Shown: positions 20,022 through 29,714 of the stretch, piece after piece
How the letters are laid out: each line of letters starts with the position of its first letter
How positions within the stretch are numbered: position 1 is the stretch's first letter
Origin: Branchinecta lynchi
Taxonomy: Eukaryota; Arthropoda; Branchiopoda; Anostraca; Branchinectidae
NCBI GenBank assembly: GCA_023053575.1
Contig: JAKZAP010000018.1
Coordinates: 17,326,202 to 17,390,201 of the forward strand
Reading direction: 5' to 3'
DNA length: 64,000 nt
The notes under the pieces: model-generated
What the model was told of the DNA's origin: nothing
Seen by the model: only the letters and a program-made list of their open reading frames with translations
Database searches by the model: none
Position numbers and translations under genes: made by a program

Positions 20022-21523
20022 TTTTTTGGGATCGCAAAACGTAAGTGGAGGGATGTCTCTAACATGGCAAAAGTTGTCTGTCCGTCCGCCTGTCAGCACG
20101 ATAAATATCGAAAGGAATGAAAAACTTTGATGAAACTTGGTGTGAAGATTCTTTGGGTCAAGGGAAAGGTCGAGTTCGTAGATGGGCTCTGTAGCCGTCC
20201 TGGGGGTTCAAATTAAGGGGCAAACAAAAATTTGTAAACAGCTAATGAGCTGGTCAATTAAGCGGTGACAAGACATGCTACACACGATTATGAAAACCAT
20301 TTTCTCGCCGGACAAGTAGTTCGCCCGGAATCCGGCCAAAACCGGAAAGTTTGTTAAAAGTCAAAGTTTTATTTGAAGTTGATGAGATGTTCGATTTAGG
20401 GGTAAGAAGAGATGCTAAATCTGCATATCACAATCATTTTCTATACGGACATATAGTTCGCCCGGAATCCGGCTGAAGCCGGAAAATTTGTTATAAGTTA
20501 AAGCACAATGGACACTTCGAATGCTTTACTTTGTATTAAATGCTTCCCAAATAAACCTTTCCGACTTCCTTTAGAAGGCGCTACGAAAATCGGCCGTTTT
20601 CTTGTTATCCCTTTTTGTATTTCGGCATTTCGGCGATCCAAATCTTAGGAGCTGGGATATCATGGCAGGAAATTCAAAAACTCCCAGCAATGCTTGATAT
20701 AAAAGGATATATTTGAGATGTCACCAAAGTCAAGCCGCAGATGCAGTTTACCTGATTGTTCTAGTGTTTCATCAGAAGTTCCATGGCTTAAAGTGCCTAT
20801 TAAAAGTTTTTCTTTGTGGAACAGTGTTGTGAAGATTGATTAGCTTGCTTTATAAAATGTACCAGAATATACAATAAGCTTATAAAAAATAACATAGCTA
20901 CAAAAATCATTCAAAAACAAATAACCTATTCAAACAAGCTGATTTATGCATAAAATAAAGATTACTAAGTATTATAAGAAACATCACTTTTATCTTTGTC
21001 CAAGCTAGTAACTGAGCATGTCCTGGCCCAAAAAATTACGCTTTGAAATATCACAGAGAGGAAACTGTTGAAAAAGCTGATGATCTAGGGAGTAAGCATT
21101 GTTCCTAGGTTGGTACAGAGTGGAATTGGGGTAGTTTGATGTGCCCATTGAACTTTAAAGTTTTATTTGAAGTTGATTAGTTGTTCGATAAATGTAAGGA
21201 GATAGGCTACGCTGGATTCGTCTTTGAGCTTAATTGTTTTTGGCCGGACAAGCTGTTCGCCCGGAATTCGGCCGAAACCTGAAATTTGGCAGAAGGAAGG
21301 CAGGAATTTTCTATCAGTTTCGTCAAAATAGATACGACTTATAGAGGTAAACACTCATGCTGAATCCAAATCAGAACTTGGTTTTCTCAGGTGATTAGCT
21401 ATTTGGCCTTTTTCTAAGTTATAATAGTAGCCTAAAAATGTTCAAGGAGTCTGGCGAAGGCAACACCCAAATGTCTATTTCAGATATTACATTTTTGGGA
21501 TCCCATCGAGATCATTAGTCTTG
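20022..21523 (-). mobile_element. Family F2 element, complete ends, split by a TTAA element
   Basis: On the minus strand the element runs from AAAACAAGACTAATGATCTCG near 21523 to TTTTGCGATCCCAAAAAAGG near 20022, with CCGTCCGCCTGTCAGCACG close to that end. It is interrupted at 20498 by the TTAA-site element. The two F2 halves rejoin cleanly when that element is removed. Confidence 0.82.
20502..21154 (+). mobile_element. TTAA-site DNA transposon (Kolobok/piggyBac-like MITE), copy 1
   Basis: It is 653 bp between TTAA at 20498-20501 and TTAA at 21155-21158. The ends AGCACAATGGACAC and (complemented) AGTTCAATGGGCAC form a 14-base inverted repeat with three mismatches. The site before insertion, ATAAG-TTAA-AGTTTTATTTG, is recognisable from other F2 units. 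There is no transposase. TTAA duplication is typical of Kolobok and piggyBac; the AG-start termini do not fit piggyBac's CCY. Confidence 0.9.
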
Positions 21524-21865
21524 TTTTTTCATGAAATAAGTAATTCTGCAGTAAGATCCTGTGAGTATGTTAAACAGTCACAGTGTGCACCGTTAAAGAG
21601 CCCCAACCAAAAACTGAAAGTGATACCAAGCTCTTTATCTCTGGCTCTTTAAGCTCTGGCTCTCTGGGGTAAGGTGCAGGAAGGTAATTGGTTAGTTTTT
21701 TTTGTTTGTTTTTTTTAGAGGCAAGGTTGTGTCTCAGAGTAGGAACAGTGACCACTCTGCGTATTACGTCTAAAATGTAAAGACTGTGGTACTGGGCGTC
21801 CAGAAATGGACTAAGTGTTTTGGTTATGTATGATTTATTTTGTATTTGTTAATAAACCCAGTCAA
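21524..21865. other. Atg4 intron 1 sequence, nothing recognised
   Basis: There are T-rich runs near 21700 but no family match. Confidence 0.35.
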
Positions 21866-22408
21866 TTATGGATTAAGAAGACATGCTGAACACGAATATG
21901 CAGAACACTGTCTCGTCCGACAATTTGTTCGCTCGCAATCCGGCAAAAACCGGGAAGTTTGTTAAAAGTAAAAGTTTCATTTGAAGTTGATTAAATGTTC
22001 GATTAAGGGGTAAGAAGACATGCTGAACACGACGGTGAAAACCATTTTCTCGCCGGAAGAGTAGTTTGTCCGAAATCCGGTAAAAAAACGGAAAGTTGGT
22101 TAAAAGTAAAAGTTTGATTTGAAGTTGATTAAATGTTCGATTTAGGGGTAAGTAGACATGCTAAACACTTATGTGAAAAGCATTTTATACCCGGACAACT
22201 AATTCGCCCGGAATCCGGCCAAAACCGATTTATTTTTTTAAAGTAACAAGTTTTTCTAAAGCTGATTAGATGACAGACTTAGGGTAACTAGAGACGCCGA
22301 GTCTGTATATGACAATCATTTTATTATCGGACATATATTTCGTCCGGAATCTTGTAACCGTTTTCTTTTAGAAGCTAAAGTTTTATTTGAAATTGATTAG
22401 ATGTTATT

Positions 22409-22442
<34 letters not shown>

Positions 22443-22692
22443 AGGAGATACCGGAATTCGATTCTGAATTTCCTTTTTTTGCTGGACAAGTAGTTCGCTT
22501 GGAATTCGGCCGAAACCGGAAATTTGGCAGAAGTAAAGCAGGAAGTTTTGGTCAGTATCGTCAAAATAGATATGGCTTATAAAGGTATATCTGAACTTGG
22601 TTTTCTCTAATGATTAGCCTGGCGAAGACAAGACCCAGCTGTCTGGATCAAATATTAGATTTTTGGGATCCCATCGAAACCTTAGGTCTTGT
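21866..22692 (-). mobile_element. Family F2 element with four or five tandem units, right end missing
   Basis: On the minus strand it starts AACAAGACCTAAGGTTTCGA with GGGATCCCAAAAATC. It then has repeating units with CCGGATTCCGGGCGAATTAG and GAACATTTAATCAACTTC, and ends without the GGATCCC right terminus. An AT-dinucleotide expansion (22407-22440) lies inside one unit. Confidence 0.75.
22407..22440. repeat. (TA)n microsatellite
   Basis: TATATATA runs with one interruption, inside an F2 tandem unit. Confidence 0.85.
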
Positions 22693-23815
22693 TATTACGG
22701 CAATCCCCATACTCGCCACTCTTCTTAGACCAAATAGCTGGCCTGGACCACTGACAGACCTAGAGGGCTACTTTAAGGGGTGATTGTTTGTGAAAGTGCC
22801 CCGATTTCGACCTTGAAAATTAAGTCGGTTAAACACCATTGATATGAGAGAGGCACGCTTTCTCCCTCCGTCACCGATAACCTTGCTGGGTAATAGCTTC
22901 AGCCAACAGCCCAGACCTTGCACTTTTTATATGTCCAATCCTTCTGAAAGTCATCAGTTAATTACATCCAAGTTGCTAATTTGTTGCTCCTATGCTGGTA
23001 CTTACCACTGATTATGCCTCTTACAGTGCCAAGAGCTTTCGCATTTGAGAGTAACATTTGCAGGGGGTGGATTGGTATCGCTTCCCCGTCTCCTGAAATC
23101 TACTCACCTCAAATGTATTGTTGATGTTTGTAAATATGTGACTAAAGCTACAATAAAAACATTTTGTTAGATCAAAAGTCAAACTATGATTCCATCCTCC
23201 CCATATCGGGCGCTTCCGACCCGACCGCTAGATGACCCAGCGGTCGGATCGAGTCGTGGCTTCATCTTGGGTCTTAGGTGGGGGAGTTCTAGACCGTGCA
23301 AGTGCTAGAATGCTTATGATATAACTCCTTTAATCGCCATCTGTGATTATGTCATATTCAAAGCAAACTTTATTTGCGTCAACAAAAGAAGCTGCTAACG
23401 TTCATAAAACTAAACAAAATTGCTCGATGGTTCTCAAAGCAAAGTAATTGGATGTAGGCTACTGAAGTGGTGGCCTACCCCTAATTATAGATGTAAAAAG
23501 TGAATTTTGCAACTGAAAAACTGAATCGAACATTCGCAAAATTAATAGTCGCAGACCTCTCGAAAATTACGAAAATTTCGAAAAATGAAATATTTCGCAA
23601 AAATGAAAAATAAAGAAAAACTGAAAAATGTGGCGAATTTTAGAAATATTTAGCAAGAAAAATACAATCTTCACAGCAATTTTCGGGGGATTTGCGTCTC
23701 TGACACTACGCAATCACGTTTAAACGCGGCATGTAATCGTGCCCAAACAAGTATTTAGGACCCAAAACGTTAGTAGTGAGATCAGGCCTATTCCGGCTTC
23801 TTAAATTTTAGAAAC
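22693..23815. other. Atg4 intron 1 sequence, no gene
   Basis: A short hairpin is formed by GACCGCTAGATGACCCAGCGGTC at about 23219-23241. A/T-rich AAAATTTCGAAAAATGAAA-type sequence lies at 23550-23650. Nothing else was recognised. Confidence 0.35.
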
Positions 23816-23817
23816 GA

Positions 23818-24785
23818 TGTAGGGGTAGGTGACATGCTGAAACAACATCCGAATATTATTTTCTTGCCCAACAAATATTCAGCCCGGAATCCGGACATGA
23901 CCAGAAATTCGATAAAAGTAAAGTTTTTTTCTGGGATCCCAAAATGTAAGTGGAGGGATACCTATGGCATCGCAAAAGTGGTCCATCTGTCCGTCCGTCT
24001 GTCAGCATGGTAAGTATCGAAGGGCATGAGATATTTTGATGAAACTTGGTGTGAGCATTCTTTGGGTCAAGGGTAAGGTAAAGTTCGTAGATAAACCATA
24101 TTCTCGCCGGACAAGTAGTTCGTCCGGAATCCTGCGAAAACCGGAAAGTTTGTTAAAAGCAAAAGTTTTATTTAAAGTTGATTAGATGTTCGATTTAGGG
24201 ATAAGAAGACATGCTGAACACTTGTGCGAAAATCATTTTCTACGCGGACAACCAATCTCCCCAGAATTCGGACAAAACCAGAAAACCTATTAAAAGCAAA
24301 AGTATTATTTTAAGTTGATTAGATGACAAATTTACGGGTAAAAAGAGACGCTGAGGCCGTATATGACAATCACTTTTTACCCAGACATACAGTTAGTCCA
24401 GAATCCGGCTGAAACTGGACAATTTGTTATAGGCTATAAGTTTTATTTGAAGTTGATTAGATGTTCTTTATAGGGATGAGGTGATACGCTGAATTTTTTG
24501 CTGGACAAGTAATTCGCTCGGAATTCGGCCGAAACCGGAAATTTGGCAGAAGTATAAAACAGGAAGTTTCGATCAATATCCTCAAAACAGATCTAGCTTA
24601 TAGAGGTATATCTGAAATTGGTTGTCTCAGATAATCAGCTATTAGCTAAATTAGTCTGTTTCCAAATTTCAATGTTAAAAAAGTTCAAGGATTCTGGCGA
24701 AGACTGGATCTGGCGAAGACAAGACCCAAATGTCTGGATCGAATATTACATTTTTGGGATCCAATTGAAACCTTTGGTATTGTTT
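23818..24785 (-). mobile_element. Family F2 element, complete ends plus an extra flanking unit
   Basis: The main element spans about 23928 (CTGGGATCCCAAAATGTAAG) to 24785 (complement of AACAATACCAAAGGTTTC with GGATCCCAAAAATG). CCGTCCGTCTGTCAGCATG lies about 65 bases from the right terminus. An additional F2-type unit (CCGGAATCCGGACATGACC) abuts the outside at 23818-23925. Confidence 0.78.
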
Positions 24786-25559
24786 TACACGGTCTATTAC
24801 AGGGTCGATATTGTAGAAATGATACATGTTGAATCTCTTTTTGAACCTAATCTTCTTGCCGGAAAAATAGTTCGCCCCTAATGGTTTTAATTTTAGAAAG
24901 TCTGGGTGTGTTCCTACTTGCTGGATATGCTTCTAGTCTGCAGTACGGGGTGAGAGGGGGGGGGGAGCACAATCTTGAGAGAGTTCCTGAGCTGTGGTCT
25001 GACACAGATGAAAATTTGTAAAAACAATGTACTCATGCACAACACCTTATTTCTCACCTTCTTTTTTTATTTTCGCAATTTCTCGGCGAATATTCGCTAT
25101 TTTGCAAGATCGAAACTGAAGTATTGAAATTTTACACCTATACAGCTAATACAAGTAACTTCGAAATGGGTTTCAAAGACATTAAACTGGAATTTCCTTT
25201 TTTTTTTTTACAGCTAAGAAGCCAAATTTCCAACTTCCAATCTAACCATTAACCAAACAAAGCTAAAGAGTCCAGCTCGGTTGAAGAGTTTGGAGTCCAG
25301 GCCAGTCTACCACAAACACCTGATTTGTGGATATCCTATGCCCTCGCTGGATACCTGTTGGTAACCTAACCCTGACCTACAACACTACAAAGGAATTTTT
25401 ATTATTTCATTTCCAAGCTTCACTAAGATCATCAATTTAAATTGGGTTACAGTATCAAACATTTGGCATAGTATATCCAGCATCAGACTTAAGAGGTGCC
25501 AAATGCTAGATACACCCAGCTTTTTGCATATCTAAGTAGGCTAGACCATGACCAGACAT
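24786..25559. other. Atg4 intron 1 sequence, no gene
   Basis: A poly-G tract occurs at 24955-24964. No coding block or TIR was found. Confidence 0.35.
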
Positions 25560-25830
25560 GCAAGCTCAAACTGAGATCAAGGCGATATTATTTTATGAGT
25601 AGTGAACTGACAGACAAAAATGCTCCTCAGCCGGGATTTGAACCCAGGACCCTCTGCTTACAAGGCAGTCGCTCAACCATCTGAGCTACCGAGGGGCTTG
25701 TGAACAGAGTTCGCAAACCACTACAATAGTCTGGTGGTAGAAGCCGGCCATGGGAACAGTGATCCCGCCCGGAGTCAAATTCATCTAACAAGTTCACATC
25801 TCCATGTCACGGAAATTAATAATAATACGT
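25560..25830 (-). repeat. Dispersed repeat carrying a tRNA-like sequence, copy B
   Basis: This is the uninterrupted homologue of the repeat at 10960-11480, in the opposite orientation. It shares CGTGACATGG, GGGCGGGATCACTG, CATGGCCGGCTTCTACC and TAGTGGTTTGCGAACTCTG on one side of the tRNA-like segment and GAGCATTTTTGTC and GTCAGTTCACTACT on the other. Confidence 0.78.
25624..25695 (-). tRNA. tRNA-like sequence (anticodon UGU, Thr-like) inside a repeat
   Basis: It folds better than copy A. The acceptor CCCTCGG/CTGAGGA has 5 Watson-Crick pairs, one G-T pair and one mismatch. The D arm is GCTC/GAGC, the anticodon stem has 4 of 5 pairs with loop CTTGTAA, and the T arm is CTGGG/CCCGG with loop TTCAAAT. 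A- and B-box sequences are intact, so it could be transcribed. The repeated flanks argue that it is repeat-borne. Confidence 0.6.
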
Positions 25831-26048
25831 AGATGGCACTTTACAGAACACAAGGGATGTGTACCGTGATCGACCGTGACCAATAAACCATAAACATTTT
25901 TCGAATATAATTATTTCGAAATATAATAAAGTCTAGGACTCCATTGTCGGAGCCACGTAGACATACCAGGACTCACAAGACGGGGTCTCATGGTAAAAAC
26001 CAGATAAAACCAAATATATAATTTTAATTCACAGTACAAGTCCCTTGT

Positions 26049-26120
26049 GTAAAGTGCCCAGGGGCGTCCCGAGGGGGGGGGGTGAGGGGGGGCTGCACCC
26101 CCCCCCCCCCAGAAACCCTG
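26049..26120 (+). mobile_element. hAT-like terminus fragment
   Basis: CAGGGGCGTCCCGA followed by G- and C-runs resembles the 14-base terminus of the element at 30020 (CAGGGGCGTCGCTA). No matching second end was found. Confidence 0.45.
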
Positions 26121-26204
26121 TGGGAAAAAAAATCCGGTAAATTTTGACTGGTGCGGAGAAGCTGCGCCAGTTAATATTTGTCAAATTCACCCGGACTTGA
26201 TGAT

Positions 26205-26925
26205 TTTTAGGGAATCTACCGGATTTTGCTCATGGAATCTACGCTAAATCTTTCACAAGGAATCTACCAGAACTTGTCTCAGGGAATCTACCGGAATTTC
26301 CCCTCCGAATCTACGAAATTCGGCTCGCGGAAACTGCCGGATTGTAATGTACGCTGAATCTTGCACAAGGAATTTACCGGAATTCGTCTCAGGGAATCTA
26401 CCGGAATTCACCACATAGAATCTACCAGAATTCGGCTCAGGGAATCTACCTGAATTTCTGCGATATCTTTCACAAGGAATCTACCCCACGGAATCTACGA
26501 AATTTGGCTCAGGGAATCTACAGAAATTTGTGCAAAACCTTTCTCAAGGAATCTACCGGAACTTGTCTCAGAGAATCTACCGGAATTCACGCAACAGAAT
26601 CTACCAAAATTCGGCTCAGGGAAACCTACCGGATTTTTCTCATGGAATCTACGCTATATCTTTCACAAGGAATCTACCGGGATTTGTCTCAGGGGTTCTA
26701 ATGGAATTTACCCCACAGAATCTACCAGAATTCGGCTCAGGGAATCTACCGGAACTTGTCTCAGGGAATCTACCGGAATTACCCCACGGAATCTACCAGA
26801 ATTTGGCTCAGGGAATCTACCGGAATCTGTGCGATATCTTTCACAAGGAATCTACCCGAACTTAGTCTCAGGGAATCTAACGGAATTCACTCCACTAAAT
26901 CTACCAAAATTCTTGCTTTTGGCAA
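26205..26925 (+). repeat. Minisatellite, about 24-26 bp unit with higher-order pattern
   Basis: There are over 25 tandem copies of GGAATCTACCGGAATTNG plus CTCAGG or a variant end (CCCCACA, TTTCACAA). Variants recur in a roughly 110-130 bp higher-order order. Open frames through it encode only periodic peptides (GIYRNL-like), a consequence of the repeat. Confidence 0.92.
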
Positions 26926-27635
26926 AACCTCTAATATAGACAACCAATAATACATGTTATAAGGATTGAACAATCACCCTTCGTTGACCAATTAGGAAGG
27001 AGAATGAGAATGGAGAAGTGACCATTGAAGATACTTCTCGATTCTGCAGAATTAAGAAGCTATCCCTGTTCTAGATTCTGACAAAGATGCAAGGAAAAGA
27101 AAATTGGCTTCCTCGCAACAGTAAGAAAAAAAGCAGAACAGGAGAACTCAGAGGAGAATTGCAAGAAGAATTGAGGCCAAAAATGCAAGTAATAATAGCC
27201 TACAGATTTGATATTCTTTATATAACTAAAAACTGTGCAGGAACAGAACAAAACAAGGTGATGATAACTACAAAGAGGTATACAAAGAAGCTTACCCATA
27301 GTCAATTTTCTGAGGCTTCAACCAGTCTGATATATGCATGACATAAGCAATATAGTAAAGTGGGACCGTCTCATGCCTATTTTGTAATAGCAACTAAGAT
27401 TACAGTGAAGCCAAGACCAAAATCCTTTACAACTAGGCTATGCAAGATAAAATTACCAGGCCTTATCTACTAGAGCCTATACTAATTCCGTAACAAATTT
27501 AACTTGCTGATTCCATTGCCCTGATTTGGTTGTCTTTATCCTCTGATTACTTTGTTACCGTAACAGCTGGTCGCAACATTACAAAAATGAGCTCATTGTA
27601 AGAAAAACATATAGTGTTTTAAACAGAGAGGTCAA
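26926..27635. other. Atg4 intron 1 sequence, no gene
   Basis: No repeat pair, TIR or coding block was recognised. Confidence 0.35.
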
Positions 27636-27639
27636 TATT

Positions 27640-27948
27640 CCTTCCGCCCAAGCTGACTGCGAATCATATTTGACGATGCAAATGGATAAGTCAGCTACAT
27701 TTCATTAGAGCCATATCTCGGCCCTTCTTGGCAAGGGTCCTCTTCAGGCTCAAGCCACTCAAGCTGGACTATGAAACATGTCCTCTTCAGGCTCAAGCCG
27801 TTCAAGCTGGAAAATGAATGTGTCATTGTCGTTTCATTGTTCAGCTTGAATGGCCTGAGCCTGAAGAGGATCCTTGCCAAGAAGGACTGAGATATGGCTC
27901 TAATAAAATGTAGCTGATTTATCCGTTTGCATTGTCAAATATAAACAG
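27640..27948. mobile_element. Fold-back element (GGCAAGGGTCCTCTTCAGGC family)
   Basis: The left arm (TTTGACGATGCAAATGGATA, GTCAGCTACATTTCATTAGAG, TTCTTGGCAAGGGTCC, CTTCAGGCTCAAGCC) is mirrored by a right arm with the same blocks complemented at 27840-27945. The arms are about 125 bp. A second internal CCTCTTCAGGCTCAAGCCG lies at 27781. Related fragments occur at 33760, 43810, 47090, 53745 and 62497. Confidence 0.82.
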
Positions 27949-28551
27949 AGAGGATCTTTGTCAATTGGCATTCAAGCATCAGCATTGACTCTCTTCTTGT
28001 GCTGTAACAATGCAAAGTGCCATGACTTCATTTCCATCACAACAGTGCCAAACCTGTGCCAAACTTTCTGAATCAAGAAAGATTTGTTGCATTTTTGATC
28101 GAAGTTACCTTCAAACTCAAAGGTCCCTATTTAAATACCGTTTTTGGTTGCCAGTCACAGTTTCTTTGTCCTTCAAACTCTAACCGTCAAACTTTGTGAG
28201 CTAGCAAGTTTGAAGTCTGCTTGATTGTCGAAGAAACGTCAACCAGGCAATGATAGCCAGAGTTCTAAAAACACTAATTAAGCAAATGGTGAACTTCGAT
28301 AGTGTTCAAAAATGAAAATTAAGCTACCAGCTAAGCGAACGGCAAACAAAATTTTGATCAAAAATGTAACTAGGCTATTTATTAGTGCATATGATTTTAA
28401 ATACACATTTTTAACAGGTTTAACTAGTTTAGACAGGTTGTGGTGCATCTAAACACATCTGAGCAGCATCTGAGCTAGAAAACTAGTTCCATAGCATTGC
28501 CATAGCATAGGGTGCATTTGGAAACAGAAGAGACCAGGAAGAGTCCAACAG

Positions 28552-29251
28552 CAGTCTGGTACACTAGCCCCATTTCAGGCACAGTGCTCAAACGTCTAGC
28601 ACCATGCCTGGGTGCTAGACGTTCAAGCACTGTACCTTGGATTTCATGTATGGTGCATGGATTTCAGTATACAGTGCATACAGAAAAAACACAGTTTCTG
28701 TCATCACAACTGAACACCAGCTTGGACAGGGCTGAAATTACTACTATGAATTAGAGAAATCAAAGACAATCCTTTATATATTTTTCCAAACAAAAACAAA
28801 AGGGCTCTAATGATGATGGAGATGAAAAACCTAACAGCACCCTATCTATTTTCCCTGTATTTTCCCTATCTATTCCCCAAGAGCCAATATTCTGGTTGTC
28901 TGCAAGGTAGAAAAAGCTGAGGCACAGGACACCTTGCATGCAAAACCCTTGACTATGTAGAAAAGGAAATGAGGTTTTTCACATCTGTCATCAGCCGAGC
29001 CCTTTTGTTTTTGTTGTGAAAAATATATAAAGGATTGTCTTTGATTTCTCTAATTCATGGTAGTAATTTCAGCCCTGTCCGAGCTGGTGCTCAGTTGCTA
29101 TGACAGAAACTGTGTTTTTGATGTATGCACTGTATACTGAAATCCATGCACCATACGAGTACATGAAATCCAAGGTACAGTGCTCTAGCACCCAGGCATG
29201 GTGCTAGACGTTTGAGCACCGTGCCTGAAAAGGGGCTAGTGTACTAGACTG
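28552..29251. mobile_element. Fold-back hAT-like MITE, copy 1
   Basis: It is 700 bp with arms of roughly 300 bp. Ends are CAGTCTGGTACACTAGCCCC and CTAGTGTACTAGACTG, and both arms contain the palindrome-rich CGTCTAGCACC/GGGTGCTAGACGTT. Flanks GTCCAACA (28543-28550) and GGCCAACA (29252-29259) match at 7 of 8 positions. It lies 55 bases inside Atg4 intron 1, next to the exon 1 donor. Confidence 0.88.
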
Positions 29252-29306
29252 GGCCAACAGGAATAGTACAGGCTCCTTCTTAATTTTAAATTAGGGTCAT
29301 TCTTAC

Positions 29307-29448
29307 CTTCTGGAAGCTTATGTAACCTGCCCAGTATCCAGACTGGAAGTTCCTTGAGTGGGAAGTCGTCTGGCTCTAACTGCCCTGGTTCGTATGTCAT
29401 ACACGATTCAAACATTATATCAAGAGTGCCTTTTGTTGGATGATACAT
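29307..29448 (-). CDS. Atg4: Atg4 protease, first recognised coding exon
   Basis: It encodes MTYEPGQLEPDDFPLKELPVWILG then RLHKLPE and ends at GAAG/GTAAGA in phase 1. The DFP-PVWILG segment is the N-terminal Atg4 signature that precedes the catalytic domain. The outermost ATG is at 29448. A second ATG at 29415 (MFESCMTYEPG) has a better context and gives a length before the TYE block like that of vertebrate ATG4B, so it may be the real start. The frame stays open upstream to an acceptor-like TTAACAG near 29500, so an upstream exon is possible. The five exons total 954 nt (318 codons) without the C-terminus. Confidence 0.9.
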
Positions 29449-29714
29449 CAACTGGGGGGCTCCCCAAGACGAAGATGAATTCCTCTGAATTGCTCTAAAC
29501 TGTTAAGCAAAATTCTTAACTTTCATTCCATCCTTATATTACATATGCTTTTTTTTCTATCCGGCTAGCGTGCTCTTTCAAGACGAAAACGAAAAACAAC
29601 ACTGCAAATTTCTGGAATTCCGGGAGCTTCCTGATGAGACGGGATCGAAAAACTTTCGGAAAATTCTTTTCGGAAAAAAAAATGCCAAATTAAACCAAAC
29701 GCATTGGGAATGTG

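Noticed and set aside
26205..26925. Possible CRISPR-like array
   Set aside because: Units are contiguous and variable with no constant repeat separated by unique spacers, and the genome is eukaryotic.
26504..26950. Overlapping frames encoding periodic GIYRNL-like peptides
   Set aside because: They are translations of the 24-26 bp minisatellite in several frames.
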